This document shows positions 28,658 through 38,106 of a DNA stretch of 64,000 nucleotides, piece after piece. The stretch covers positions 124,001-188,000 of the forward strand of contig NZ_JNAM01000010.1 in assembly GCF_000759975.1 (NCBI RefSeq). Reading direction: 5' to 3'. The translations under genes and the position numbers were made by a program. Position 1 is the first letter of the stretch, and each line of letters starts with the position of its first letter. Below the pieces are notes generated by a model. That model did no database searches. It was given only the letters and a program-made list of their open reading frames with translations, and was not told where the DNA came from. The DNA comes from Prochlorococcus marinus str. MIT 9302 (GTDB taxonomy: Bacteria > Cyanobacteriota > Cyanobacteriia > PCC-6307 > Cyanobiaceae).

Positions 28658-29986
28658 TTAAAGTGCTCCGGAAGCAGTTGAATCAATTATTCCTCCTAGA
28701 TGTGTTGTAATGTTTAGAGCGCTAATCACAGGGGGCTTATTGGGATCTTTAAAAAGATCTATTATAGTTATGCCGCCATTACCTTGTTTTATCATCCAAA
28801 TATTTGAATAATTAATCCCAAGGATATTGCAAATTAGAGTTTTATTAACTGCATCATGAGCAACCAGAAGGCTTAGATCATTATCCTTTTGAGATAAACA
28901 AATTTTGTCAAAAGCTTCTAGGGACCTTTCTGATACATCTTTTATAGATTCTCCTTCGGGCATTATTACTTCTTCAGGTTTATCATGCCAATTTTTTAAT
29001 AAAGCAGGCCACTGTTCTCTGATTTCTGCTTCCAGTTTACCCTCCCATAATCCGTGACTAATTTCTACAAGTGCATCTATTCTTTCTATTTTTAAATCTT
29101 TGCTATTTTTAAGGATTATTTGTGCAGTCTCATAAGGCCTATGCATTGAACTTGAGAATGCCTTATTGAAAGAAATATTTCTCAAATATTCAGAAGTCTT
29201 TTTAGCTTGATCCTTTCCGTTTTCATTTAAAGGTATATCAATTTGGCCTTGGAATCTACCTTCTTTGTTCCAGTTAGTTTCACCATGCCTTATTAGAAAT
29301 ATTCTGGAATCTCCAATTTGATTTGGAATATTTTTATTCAGATGGGAAGTTTGATTTAAGCATTCAATTTGGGTCTTAAAAGTGTTATCTTTCTTTGAAA
29401 TATTGAGTATAGATAAAGAAGCATTTTCTAATCTTATTTTCCTGAAACCTTGCTTAGGCTTTCCTAATAACAAGAGGATTAAACATCTGAGAATCGCATT
29501 ATGTCCTACAACTAAAATATTTACATCATCTTTGTCTAGATAAGTTTTCAAAATATCTTCTACAAAATTTGTTGCTTGAAAAAATAACTCTTGAATTGGT
29601 TTATAAGTTTTATTATCATTTCTTTTTAAGATTAGATTTTCTGGATCATTTTTCCATATAGGGTAAATTTCTGGAAATTTCTTTTTTATATCATCAATTT
29701 TTAGACCAGACCATTCACTAAGATCTACCTCTAGCAAATTATCATCAAATAAAATATTTTGTTCTTTATCAAAGGTCTTTTTAATTGTTTTTGCAGTCTC
29801 TGCCGCTCTCACAAGTGGGGAGGAATAGATTTTATCGAAGTTTATTTTTGATAATGCTTTTCCTGCTTTTCGGGCTTGTTCGTATCCTTCATCAGTTAAT
29901 AATGAATCATCTGTTCTTCCTTGAATTAATCCTTTTGCATTGAAACTGCTTAGTCCATGCCTAACTAAAACTAATCGTATAGTCAT
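28658..29986 (-). CDS. tandem histidine-phosphatase (phosphoglycerate mutase-like) protein
   Basis: The 442-residue protein holds two consecutive histidine phosphatase domains. Domain 1 has VRHGLSSFN (R9-H10-G11), SSPLVRAAETA and VVGHNAILR (H162). Domain 2 has IRHGETNWN (R233-H234-G235), SSSMHRPYETA and LLVAHDAVN. Both keep the catalytic RHG and the second His, so both may be active. Related cyanobacterial proteins have been shown to act as phosphoserine phosphatases, but cofactor-dependent mutase annotation is common; the substrate is undetermined. It is convergent with lepB. Confidence 0.85.
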   Translation of the reverse strand: MTIRLVLVRHGLSSFNAKGLIQGRTDDSLLTDEGYEQARKAGKALSKINFDKIYSSPLVRAAETAKTIKKTFDKEQNILFDDNLLEVDLSEWSGLKIDDIKKKFPEIYPIWKNDPENLILKRNDNKTYKPIQELFFQATNFVEDILKTYLDKDDVNILVVGHNAILRCLILLLLGKPKQGFRKIRLENASLSILNISKKDNTFKTQIECLNQTSHLNKNIPNQIGDSRIFLIRHGETNWNKEGRFQGQIDIPLNENGKDQAKKTSEYLRNISFNKAFSSSMHRPYETAQIILKNSKDLKIERIDALVEISHGLWEGKLEAEIREQWPALLKNWHDKPEEVIMPEGESIKDVSERSLEAFDKICLSQKDNDLSLLVAHDAVNKTLICNILGINYSNIWMIKQGNGGITIIDLFKDPNKPPVISALNITTHLGGIIDSTASGAL

Positions 29987-30102
29987 TATATAAATTTGAA
30001 AATTAAGATAATTTAATCATCTCATGGCGTGATTAAAATAGATATATAAATATTAGGAACTTCAATGATAACTAAGTATGGTTTTCAACAATATAATAAG
30101 TT

Positions 30103-31464
30103 ATGATCTTTAAAAATATTTCTAAGTCAAAACTCTCTTTAGCTTTTATTTCTATAGTCATAACTTTTTTTGTATGGCAGCAAGGCTTAAGAGATAGTTT
30201 AAATAGACCATCTGTTTCATTTGATATAAGTCAAAAAGAGCAAGAAATTGCTGAATTATCTGTCCAATCAATACCTGTAAATCTTAAAAAATTTTTTATC
30301 ATAAATGATCCTGTTGATCAAATAAATAAATCACTAGCTGAGGTCTCATTTGATGAACTAACAGAAAGAAATAAATTAATTAGAATAATTTCTTCAGAAT
30401 CAGATGATCCTATAATCTATAAAAATATATCCAAAGATTTTGAAAATAAAAACTTTAAATTACTGATTGATGAGATAGAAAAAAAATCCAATAATAATTC
30501 ATATAAACCAAATTCTGATAAATTTGATTTTTTTAAAGGAGATAGATTTTTATATCACCTATTAAGCCAGAAATTTGATTTTGACGATAGTTTATTAATA
30601 ACAAAATCATTTTCAAGCAAAATGTTTTTAAAAATATTAGCCATAAGATTAATACCACTTTTAACAATACTTCTTGGCTCGATGTTGGCTTTAAAAACAT
30701 TATGGAGAGCTATATCTTTGAAGAGCTTTGGGTGGAAAGAAATTAAACCCTTAGACTTAGAATTGATAGATATGGTTTTATTAATTGCAGGTGGATTTGT
30801 TGTTTTAGGAGAAGTAGTGTCCCCTTTATTCTCAATAAGTTTAGTTGAACTTTTTTCTAAAAATATCTCGACAGAGTTGTCTCAAGCTTTGAAAATATTT
30901 TTTGGATATCTTTTTATGGCTTTCCCACCATTACTGATAGTTTTTTATCAAATAAAATCTTTGAATGGTGAATTTACTTTTAAGAAAGATTATTTGCAGT
31001 TCAATTTCTTGCCAATAAAAGATGCAATAATTCAAGGAATTAATGGTTGGTTAACTATAGTCCCTTTTGTCTTATTAGTTTCTTTAATTATGAACAGTTT
31101 GATCGATAATCAGAATGGTAGTAACCCTTTGCTGGAAATTGTTCTCAATAATAATAATTTCTTATCATTTATTCTTTTATTCATAACAACAACTCTTTTA
31201 GCTCCTTTATTTGAAGAGATTATATTTCGCGGTATTTTACTCCCAACTCTTTCAAGAGATTTTGGAATAATTTTGGGTATCATAGTTTCAGCCTTTATCT
31301 TTGCTTTAGCTCATTTAAGTTTAGGAGAAATGCTCCCATTATTTGTTCTTGGAATAGGACTAGGAATTACAAGAATTGCTTCAGGTAGTTTGCTGTCTTC
31401 AGTGATTATGCATTCTTTATGGAATGGATTGACCTTCTTAAATTTATTCTTATTAAGAACATAA
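30103..31464 (+). CDS. CPBP-family intramembrane metalloprotease
   Basis: The 453-residue membrane protein has an N-terminal transmembrane anchor, a soluble loop (about 35-165), then seven or so further membrane segments. The CPBP (CAAX protease/bacteriocin-processing, Abi) motifs are EEIIFRG near residue 371, FALAHLSLGE, and HSLWNGLTF near the end, supplying the Glu-Glu, His and His/Asn metal-site residues. The family includes Rce1-type proteases and cyanobacterial/plant homologues linked to light acclimation; the substrate is unknown. It precedes the division genes on the same strand with an 86-base gap. Confidence 0.85.
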   Translation: MIFKNISKSKLSLAFISIVITFFVWQQGLRDSLNRPSVSFDISQKEQEIAELSVQSIPVNLKKFFIINDPVDQINKSLAEVSFDELTERNKLIRIISSESDDPIIYKNISKDFENKNFKLLIDEIEKKSNNNSYKPNSDKFDFFKGDRFLYHLLSQKFDFDDSLLITKSFSSKMFLKILAIRLIPLLTILLGSMLALKTLWRAISLKSFGWKEIKPLDLELIDMVLLIAGGFVVLGEVVSPLFSISLVELFSKNISTELSQALKIFFGYLFMAFPPLLIVFYQIKSLNGEFTFKKDYLQFNFLPIKDAIIQGINGWLTIVPFVLLVSLIMNSLIDNQNGSNPLLEIVLNNNNFLSFILLFITTTLLAPLFEEIIFRGILLPTLSRDFGIILGIIVSAFIFALAHLSLGEMLPLFVLGIGLGITRIASGSLLSSVIMHSLWNGLTFLNLFLLRT

Positions 31465-31550
31465 ATAATTTAAATTTATTACTTGCGAATCAAACTAAAA
31501 GATGTTTATTTAATTAATAACACTCCTTTCATTTAAAAAATACATCATAG

Positions 31551-31979
31551 ATGAAATCTTATGGGAATCAATTTAATTTAAAAAAAAATTTTTCATACCA
31601 AAGTCAAAAAAAATCTGAAAAAATTTCCCTAGTTCATATCAAATTAATACATCAAATATTTGACACAATTAATATCTCTCTTTTGGTATTAATCTTTACA
31701 TTATTTTTCTTATCATTTGATAGCCAAAGGAAATGGTCTAATACATATAAAGCTTTATCTAAAACAAGATCTATCAATAATAATCTCATTGACTATATTT
31801 CTAAAACAGAAGAAATTTATATTAGCGAACTTGAGTCTCTCAATACATATAGAAAAACTAAACCTGAAGATTTAATCTATCTAGATAAAATTGCAGAAAA
31901 AAAAGAAAGTTTATTTAAGAAATCTTTTAGTAGTTTCATTGAAGGTTTTAGTGATAGCAAATATCAAAGGGGATATTGA
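31551..31979 (+). CDS. bitopic membrane protein, candidate FtsL-like division protein
   Basis: The 142-residue protein has a basic cytoplasmic N-terminus (about 1-42, KKSEKISLVHIKLIHQ), one transmembrane segment (ISLLVLIFTLFFLSF, about 46-60), then an extracytoplasmic helical segment with heptad-like spacing (NTYKALSKTRSINNNLIDYISKTEEIY; in parts). Its stop overlaps the ATG of ftsI (TGATG). This size, topology and position directly before ftsI match FtsL of other bacteria, which is too divergent for reliable recognition by sequence. The assignment is an inference from context. Confidence 0.5.
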   Translation: MKSYGNQFNLKKNFSYQSQKKSEKISLVHIKLIHQIFDTINISLLVLIFTLFFLSFDSQRKWSNTYKALSKTRSINNNLIDYISKTEEIYISELESLNTYRKTKPEDLIYLDKIAEKKESLFKKSFSSFIEGFSDSKYQRGY

Positions 31980-33730
31980 TGAAAAAATACAAAAGAATTT
32001 CTCGTCTAATACCCCTTGATAAAGGGAGATTTAAATTTCTCTATATTTTTAGCTTGCTATTAATATTTTGTTTGTTTGGTAGGTTAGTTAAATTGCAAGT
32101 CTTTAACGCCTCTGATCTGCGAAGGAAAGCTAGATTAATACAATCTTCTAAAATTAACTCCTTAGAAAAAAGGAGATCAATTGTCGATAGAAATAATAGA
32201 CTAATTGCTTACGATAAAACACTTTATAAATTATGGGCTCATCCAAAATATTTTAATTTTCCTGGGGATTCAAATAACAAAGTTCGCAGTATTGGAGAAG
32301 TTGCCAAAAAATTGTCACCTATCTTGGATATAAAAGATGAAATACTCTTGGAAAAATTTAATAACAAAAATAGCGGCATCAAGCTTTTGGATAAAATTTC
32401 TAAAGATAAGGCAGAAAAGATTAAAAACCTTCAAATAAGTGGACTCGATTTGTTTAAATATTCGCAAAGATATTATCCACAAGGGGAGCTTTACTCTAAT
32501 CTTGTCGGTTTTGTTAATGATGAGAATAAAGGGTCAGCAGGTTTAGAGCTTCATTTAGATAATCAAATTAAAGTTTTTAATAAAAGTAACTTGATAAAAA
32601 TAGGAGGAGATGGAACACCTTTACCTGATAATTCAGCCCCAGGTGATTTTATTTCAGATTACAAGAGTTTAGGCCTAACTATTGATTCAAAATTACAGTA
32701 CGCGTCATTCAATGCATTATCAAATCAAGTAAACAAATGGAAAGCAAAAAAGGGATTTGCAATAGTTATGGATGTTAATAATGGACAGATTCTTTCCCTG
32801 GTTACAGTTCCTTCATATGATCCGAATAAATTTTGGCAGTATGATTCTGAACTCTTTAGAGGTTGGTATTCCCAAGATTTATTTGAGCCTGGATCAACTT
32901 TTAAACCTATTAATCTTGCTTTAGCTTTAGAAGAAAAAGTAATTCAGAAAGATGGTTTAGTTGAAGATAATGGAAAGATTAATGTTGGAGGATGGACACT
33001 TTCTAATTGGGATAAAAAAGGTAATGGATACATAGATTATCCAAAAGTATTGCAGGTTTCAAGTAATGTTGGGATGGTAAAAATAATGCAGAATTTAGAC
33101 CCCACAATTTATTGGGATTGGCTGAAAAATTTAGGTTTAAATAAAAATTTAGAGACTGACTTATATGAATCAACTGCAGGCCAAATAAAGAGAAAAGATT
33201 TATTTGTAAATCAATCAATTGAGCCAGCAGTGACTTCTTTTGGTAAAGGGTTCTCAATCTCGCCACTTAAATTGGTTCAACTGCATGCGGCTCTTGCAAA
33301 TGGCGGTTTTGAAGTAACTCCTCATGTAACCTCAACTTTTAAAGCAAGAGTTAATGAAAATCCAAAAAAACAATTTTTTTCACATAGTGTCTCTAAAACA
33401 GTTCTTGAATGGATGGAGAGCGTAGTTGATAAAGGTAGTGGATCTGGAGTCAAAATTGAGGGTTATAGAATAGCTGGTAAAACGGGTACTTCTCAAAAAG
33501 CTTTAAATGGTTCGTATACAAGTAAAAAAGTTTGTAGTTTTGTAGCGACATTACCAGTTAATGATCCGAAATATGTTGTCCTTGTGGTCGTTGATGAGCC
33601 ATCTAAACCATATGCATATGGTTCAACTGTTGCAGTACCCGTTGCTAAAGAAATTATCGAGAGCTTAATAGTAATTGAAAAAATTCCTCCTGCGATTAAA
33701 GATCACAGAATGATTGTTAAAAAACCCTAA
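31979..33730 (+). CDS. ftsI: peptidoglycan transpeptidase FtsI (class B penicillin-binding protein)
   Basis: The 583-residue class B PBP builds septal cross-links with FtsW. It has one N-terminal transmembrane segment (about 20-36), a dimerisation/pedestal domain with RRSIVDRNNRLIA, and the transpeptidase domain with SxxK at S306-K309 (GSTFKP), SxN at S361-N363 (SSN) and KTG at K501 (AGKTGTSQ). The start is the ATG at 31979 overlapping the upstream stop by one base; a TTG one codon earlier is possible. Expected partners FtsW, FtsQ and FtsZ are not in the window. Confidence 0.95.
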   Translation: MKKYKRISRLIPLDKGRFKFLYIFSLLLIFCLFGRLVKLQVFNASDLRRKARLIQSSKINSLEKRRSIVDRNNRLIAYDKTLYKLWAHPKYFNFPGDSNNKVRSIGEVAKKLSPILDIKDEILLEKFNNKNSGIKLLDKISKDKAEKIKNLQISGLDLFKYSQRYYPQGELYSNLVGFVNDENKGSAGLELHLDNQIKVFNKSNLIKIGGDGTPLPDNSAPGDFISDYKSLGLTIDSKLQYASFNALSNQVNKWKAKKGFAIVMDVNNGQILSLVTVPSYDPNKFWQYDSELFRGWYSQDLFEPGSTFKPINLALALEEKVIQKDGLVEDNGKINVGGWTLSNWDKKGNGYIDYPKVLQVSSNVGMVKIMQNLDPTIYWDWLKNLGLNKNLETDLYESTAGQIKRKDLFVNQSIEPAVTSFGKGFSISPLKLVQLHAALANGGFEVTPHVTSTFKARVNENPKKQFFSHSVSKTVLEWMESVVDKGSGSGVKIEGYRIAGKTGTSQKALNGSYTSKKVCSFVATLPVNDPKYVVLVVVDEPSKPYAYGSTVAVPVAKEIIESLIVIEKIPPAIKDHRMIVKKP

Positions 33731-33820
33731 AATTTTCCAACTTTATAAATATTTAGTTCATTATTTGATGATTTCATAAGGAATAAAAGCTATTTTATAT
33801 ATATATATGATTATTTGGAT

Positions 33821-34825
33821 ATGAAATCAATTTTAGAACAATTGTCCTCAATGACTGTTGTTGTGGCGGATACTGGAGATTTAGATTCGATAAAGAAATT
33901 TCAACCAAGGGACGCTACTACCAATCCATCATTAATACTAGCTGCGGCTAAGAATCCTGATTATGTGAAATTAATTGATAAAGCTTTAGAAAGTTCAGAA
34001 AATGCATTGCCCCAGGGATTTTCTGAAGTTGAATTAATTAAAGAAACTATTGACCAAGTTTCAGTATTTTTTGGAAAAGAAATATTGAAAATTATTTCAG
34101 GGCGTGTATCTACAGAAGTTGACGCAAGACTAAGCTTTGACACTGAAGCTACGGTAAAAAAAGCAAGAAAATTAATCAATCTTTATAAAAACTTTGGAAT
34201 AGAAAAGGAAAGAATCTTAATTAAGATTGCCGCTACTTGGGAAGGAATTAAAGCAGCTGAAATTTTGGAAAAAGAGGGTATTAAATGCAACTTAACTTTA
34301 CTTTTTAACTTCTGCCAAGCGGTAACTTGTGCAAATTCAAAGATAACCTTAATCTCTCCGTTCGTTGGTCGTATATTGGATTGGCATAAAGCAAAAACTG
34401 GTAAAACTAGTTTTATAGGTGCTGAAGACCCTGGTGTTATTTCGGTTACACAAATTTATAACTACTTTAAAGAAAAAGGATTCAAGACAGAAGTAATGGG
34501 AGCGAGTTTTAGAAATCTTGATGAAATAAAAGAATTAGCAGGTTGCGATCTTCTAACAATTGCACCAAAATTTCTAGAGGAACTAAAAAAAGAAAAAGGA
34601 GTTTTAATTAAAAAATTAGATGCCACCAGTACCCTAATAAATAATTCTATAGACTACAAATTTGAAGAAAAAGATTTTAGATTAAGTATGTTAGAAGATC
34701 AAATGGCGAGCGAGAAGCTTAGTGAAGGGATAACAGGATTCAGTAAGGCTATAGAAGAATTAGAAGAGCTCTTATTAGAGAGATTCTCAGAAATTAAAAA
34801 TCATAAATTAATTTCTGCCAACTAA
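33821..34825 (+). CDS. tal: transaldolase
   Basis: The 334-residue enzyme moves a three-carbon unit between sugar phosphates in the pentose phosphate pathway, which Prochlorococcus uses heavily at night. Seen are [14 protein letters not shown] and DATTNPSLI at the start (family signature), the Schiff-base lysine in [13 protein letters not shown], and [22 protein letters not shown]. The start is the ATG at 33821; a TTG two codons upstream is possible. The promoter region is a run of TATATA repeats (33797-33808). Confidence 0.95.
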   Translation: MKSILEQLSSMTVVVADTGDLDSIKKFQPRDATTNPSLILAAAKNPDYVKLIDKALESSENALPQGFSEVELIKETIDQVSVFFGKEILKIISGRVSTEVDARLSFDTEATVKKARKLINLYKNFGIEKERILIKIAATWEGIKAAEILEKEGIKCNLTLLFNFCQAVTCANSKITLISPFVGRILDWHKAKTGKTSFIGAEDPGVISVTQIYNYFKEKGFKTEVMGASFRNLDEIKELAGCDLLTIAPKFLEELKKEKGVLIKKLDATSTLINNSIDYKFEEKDFRLSMLEDQMASEKLSEGITGFSKAIEELEELLLERFSEIKNHKLISAN

Positions 34826-34848
34826 ATTTAAGCTTTAATTAAAAAAAA

Positions 34849-35982
34849 TTAAATTTCACTTTTTGTTAAAAGTCTTCTGATAACTCTTTTTGCGATGTCT
34901 TCATAACTCATTTCCCCTGATAATATCTGAGCGATACGTTTAGGTGCCGTTTTTCTTTTAACACCCAATTGATACCCAGTTCTCGGAAATCTATAAAATA
35001 CCTGTGCAATTCTCCTCCCCCAAGCCATTGATTTACCCCAATTGTGGTTAATTTTTTTTGTGTAAAGATTTAAATCATCTGCTTTACCTGATAGGCATTG
35101 ATCAATGGATTCTGCAGCATAAAAACTGCTAATTAAAGAAGGTCTAATTCCTTCAGCTAAGAATGGATCGCATAGAGAGGCTGCATCTCCAACCGCTAAA
35201 ACTTTATCACTATTAATTGGGTGGATGCCATTCCATATTCTCAGTTTTTTATTGATTGTTTTGTAAGAAAAATCATCAAATCCGAAGCTTCTAATAACTT
35301 CATTATTTATAGTCTGATTTTCCAGAAGACCATTATTTATAAAAGTACCTAAACCAATATTTAGGCTCTCTTTTAATGGGAATGCCCATGCAAATCCATA
35401 TTTTATAAATCCAAACTCAAATCTAACTGAATTTCTAGGAATTTCACCTAAACCTTTCAATCTTAGTGAGATTGTGTTTGCGAATTTAGGTTTTCTTGGC
35501 CCTAATTTGAAATATCCCGCCCATTTGGATTGGGAACCGTCTGCAATAACAAGAAATTCAGATATATATATTCTTTTGTTATTACATGTAATTTCCCATT
35601 TATCATTTTTTTTTGTGATTTTTTCTACTAATGCTGGTCTTATTATTTGAACTCCATTTCTCAAGGATTCTTCTTGTAATAATTGATCAAGTTTCTCTCT
35701 TTTAATAACCCAAAAAGGCGATTCACCAGTTAGATCAGCGATAACATTATCTGAAGCCTTCCATCTGAATTCAACATTCTTAATTTTTGATTCTATGGAA
35801 TCTTTTATGTCTAAAGAGAGAAATTTTTGCATTGAGGATGCCATCCCCCCCGCACATGGTATGTAATCTTGGAATTTTTCTTTTTCAATAATTAGAACTG
35901 AATATCCTTTTTTTGATAGGTTAAGAGCTGTGGAGGATCCAGATAAACCTCCACCAATTATTATGACGTCAAATCCTTTCAA
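34849..35982 (-). CDS. FAD-dependent geranylgeranyl reductase-family oxidoreductase
   Basis: The 377-residue protein has the dinucleotide-binding [20 protein letters not shown] at the N-terminus, CAGGMASS after the first FAD-contact strand (a hallmark of the geranylgeranyl reductase family), and [19 protein letters not shown] in the C-terminal FAD motif. It is related to ChlP but shorter than that enzyme and lacks the ChlP-specific ends, so the substrate is probably a different isoprenoid or lipid. Its start overlaps the frr stop by four bases, and the third gene upstream is pyrH. Confidence 0.78.
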   Translation of the reverse strand: MKGFDVIIIGGGLSGSSTALNLSKKGYSVLIIEKEKFQDYIPCAGGMASSMQKFLSLDIKDSIESKIKNVEFRWKASDNVIADLTGESPFWVIKREKLDQLLQEESLRNGVQIIRPALVEKITKKNDKWEITCNNKRIYISEFLVIADGSQSKWAGYFKLGPRKPKFANTISLRLKGLGEIPRNSVRFEFGFIKYGFAWAFPLKESLNIGLGTFINNGLLENQTINNEVIRSFGFDDFSYKTINKKLRIWNGIHPINSDKVLAVGDAASLCDPFLAEGIRPSLISSFYAAESIDQCLSGKADDLNLYTKKINHNWGKSMAWGRRIAQVFYRFPRTGYQLGVKRKTAPKRIAQILSGEMSYEDIAKRVIRRLLTKSEI

Positions 35983-36527
35983 ACTTTTAGAATTTCCTTC
36001 TCTTTCTCAGACAATTTAGTTTCTATTAAATTAATAAATTTATCAGTAATTTTTTGAATTTCAGATTGATTATCTCTCGATTCGTCAATAGAAATAAGAC
36101 CATCTTTTTCCTCTTTTTTTTCTTTATCAACAGCATCTCTTCTAATATTCCTCAAAGCTACTTTTCCTTCTTCTGCATATTTAGAGGCTAATTTACAAAA
36201 TTCCTTTCTTCTTTCCTCTGTTAAAGGAGGAACATTTATTCTTATTACTTTCCCATCATTATTTGGAGTAATACCTAAATCACTCATCGAAATGGATTTT
36301 TCTATGGCTTGTAAACATGAAATATCGAAGGGTTGTATTGAAATTGTTTGTGAATCAACAGTACTTATCGTGGCAAGTGATTTGATTGGTGTTTCTGCAC
36401 CGTAGTACTCAACACTTATTCTGTCTAACAATGAAGCATTAGCTCTACCAGTTCTTATAGTATTGAAGTTTCTTTGCGTGGCTTCAATACTTTTATTCAT
36501 ATTTTCTTGAATTTCTTTTTCTTTCAT
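35979..36527 (-). CDS. frr: ribosome recycling factor
   Basis: The 182-residue protein has the tRNA-mimicking two-domain fold: [19 protein letters not shown] near the N-terminus, [10 protein letters not shown] in the hinge and helical C-terminal domain with [10 protein letters not shown]. It splits post-termination ribosomes with EF-G. It lies between pyrH (22 bases upstream) and the GGR-family gene (4-base overlap). The pyrH-frr pair is common across bacteria. Confidence 0.97.
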   Translation of the reverse strand: MKEKEIQENMNKSIEATQRNFNTIRTGRANASLLDRISVEYYGAETPIKSLATISTVDSQTISIQPFDISCLQAIEKSISMSDLGITPNNDGKVIRINVPPLTEERRKEFCKLASKYAEEGKVALRNIRRDAVDKEKKEEKDGLISIDESRDNQSEIQKITDKFINLIETKLSEKEKEILKV

Positions 36528-36549
36528 AATAAAAAAAATTAAATAAGCT

Positions 36550-37254
36550 TTAACTAATTAATGAACCTATAGGCTCACCAGCAACAGCTTTAGATATGTT
36601 CCCTTTTTTGAATATATCAAATACCATAATAGGGATATTATTGTCTTTGCAAAGCGCAATCGCAGTACTGTCCATTACTGCTATTTCATCACTAAGAACT
36701 TGTTGATAATTGAGTGTAGAATATTTTTTTGCGTCTTTAAATTTATTAGGATCACAATTATATACTCCATCGACTTTGGTAGCCTTCATAACAACTTCAG
36801 CGTTTATCTCGGCTGCTCTAAGAGCAGCTGTAGTGTCAGTTGTGAAAAATGGATTTCCACATCCACCTCCGAAAACAACAACTCTACCTTTTTCTAGGTG
36901 TCTCATAGCTCTTCTTCTAATATAAGGCTCTGCAATTTCCTGCATTTCTATTGCGGTTTGAACTCTGGTTGCTACTCCTACTCTTTCCAAGCCATCTTGA
37001 AGTGAAATCGCATTCATTACTGTTGCTAGCATCCCTACATAATCAGCAGTAGCTCTATCCATACCATCTGCAGACCCTTTAAGCCCCCTAAAAATGTTCC
37101 CGCCGCCAACAACTATTGCAAGTTGTACATTATTTTCGACTACTTTTGAAACGTCTTCTGCAATTGACTGAACTATAGCAGGATCAATCCCATAAGGTTT
37201 TTCACCCATTAGTGCTTCACCACTAAGTTTTAAGAGAACTCTTTTGTAAGTCAT
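36550..37254 (-). CDS. pyrH: UMP kinase
   Basis: The 234-residue hexameric amino-acid-kinase-fold enzyme makes UDP from UMP. Seen are [46 protein letters not shown] and [14 protein letters not shown]. Length and order are normal. It is the first gene of the pyrH-frr-GGR operon; the 126 bases upstream, toward cobO, should hold the promoter but no clear -35/-10 pair was chosen. Confidence 0.98.
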   Translation of the reverse strand: MTYKRVLLKLSGEALMGEKPYGIDPAIVQSIAEDVSKVVENNVQLAIVVGGGNIFRGLKGSADGMDRATADYVGMLATVMNAISLQDGLERVGVATRVQTAIEMQEIAEPYIRRRAMRHLEKGRVVVFGGGCGNPFFTTDTTAALRAAEINAEVVMKATKVDGVYNCDPNKFKDAKKYSTLNYQQVLSDEIAVMDSTAIALCKDNNIPIMVFDIFKKGNISKAVAGEPIGSLIS

Positions 37255-37380
37255 TCAACAATCATACTTTTAAGACCTTAGCAAGTAAATGTACCGAATT
37301 TATTTTTTGTTTTGATATTGCTTGCGTCTTTAAACATTTCTAAACTTGTCTAGAGAAAATATAATATAAATTTGTTTTAA

Positions 37381-38073
37381 CTAGAATTCAATGCACTTTT
37401 GTGCTTTTATTCCTTGTTCTTTGAAAGGATGTCTTATTAGCTTCATTTCTGTAACTAGATCAGCGTAATTGATAATAGAATCAGATGCTCCCCTTCCAGT
37501 TAAAACAACATGATTTTTTCTATTATTTAAACTTTTTAAAAAGGTGATTATTTCTTCTGAAGCAAGATAGCCAAGTTTTGTAGCTATATTAATTTCATCA
37601 AGGATTATAAGTTTGTAGGATTCATTCTTAATATATTTTTTTGCAAGTTGCCATGCTTCTCGAACTAATTTTTCGTCCCTAATTCTATCTTGTGTTTCCC
37701 AAGTAAAACCCTCTCCTAGTGAATGCCAAGATATTTTTGAAGACAAATTTTTAAGTGCTTTTTCTTCTCCAGTTGCCCAGCCCCCTTTAATAAATTGAAT
37801 GATTGCTACTTTATAACCGTGCCCTATGGTCCTTAAGGCCATCCCTAAAGATGCTGTTGTTTTACCCTTACCATTCCCAGTAAAAACAATCAATAATCCT
37901 TTTTTTGTTTTTCTAATTTGTAGTCTTTCAGCTTGAATATTTTTTCTTTGCTGCATTCTTTTTTTATATGAGCTCTCATCGCTATCTGGCGATATTTTGC
38001 CTCCCATACCAAGTTCTTTGGCTTGATTATCTAGGTTGAATATTTTCTCGGAAGATAAAGTTTCTTCTTTCAT
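37381..38073 (-). CDS. cobO: corrinoid adenosyltransferase (CobO/BtuR type)
   Basis: The 230-residue protein has an N-terminal extension (about 1-55) before the P-loop LIVFTGNGKGKTTASLGMAL, then IQFIKGGWATGEE, and LIILDEINIATKLGYL. It transfers the adenosyl group of ATP to the cobalt of cob(I)yrinic acid a,c-diamide in B12 synthesis, and can salvage corrinoids. Both cobK and a COG0523 GTPase lie in the same window but not in one operon. Confidence 0.93.
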   Translation of the reverse strand: MKEETLSSEKIFNLDNQAKELGMGGKISPDSDESSYKKRMQQRKNIQAERLQIRKTKKGLLIVFTGNGKGKTTASLGMALRTIGHGYKVAIIQFIKGGWATGEEKALKNLSSKISWHSLGEGFTWETQDRIRDEKLVREAWQLAKKYIKNESYKLIILDEINIATKLGYLASEEIITFLKSLNNRKNHVVLTGRGASDSIINYADLVTEMKLIRHPFKEQGIKAQKCIEF

Positions 38074-38106
38074 GTAACTCTAATTTCATTTAGTGATTAT
38101 AAATCT

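Noticed and set aside
36700-36925. Two short + strand frames inside pyrH
   Set aside because: They are antisense shadows of the conserved UMP kinase.
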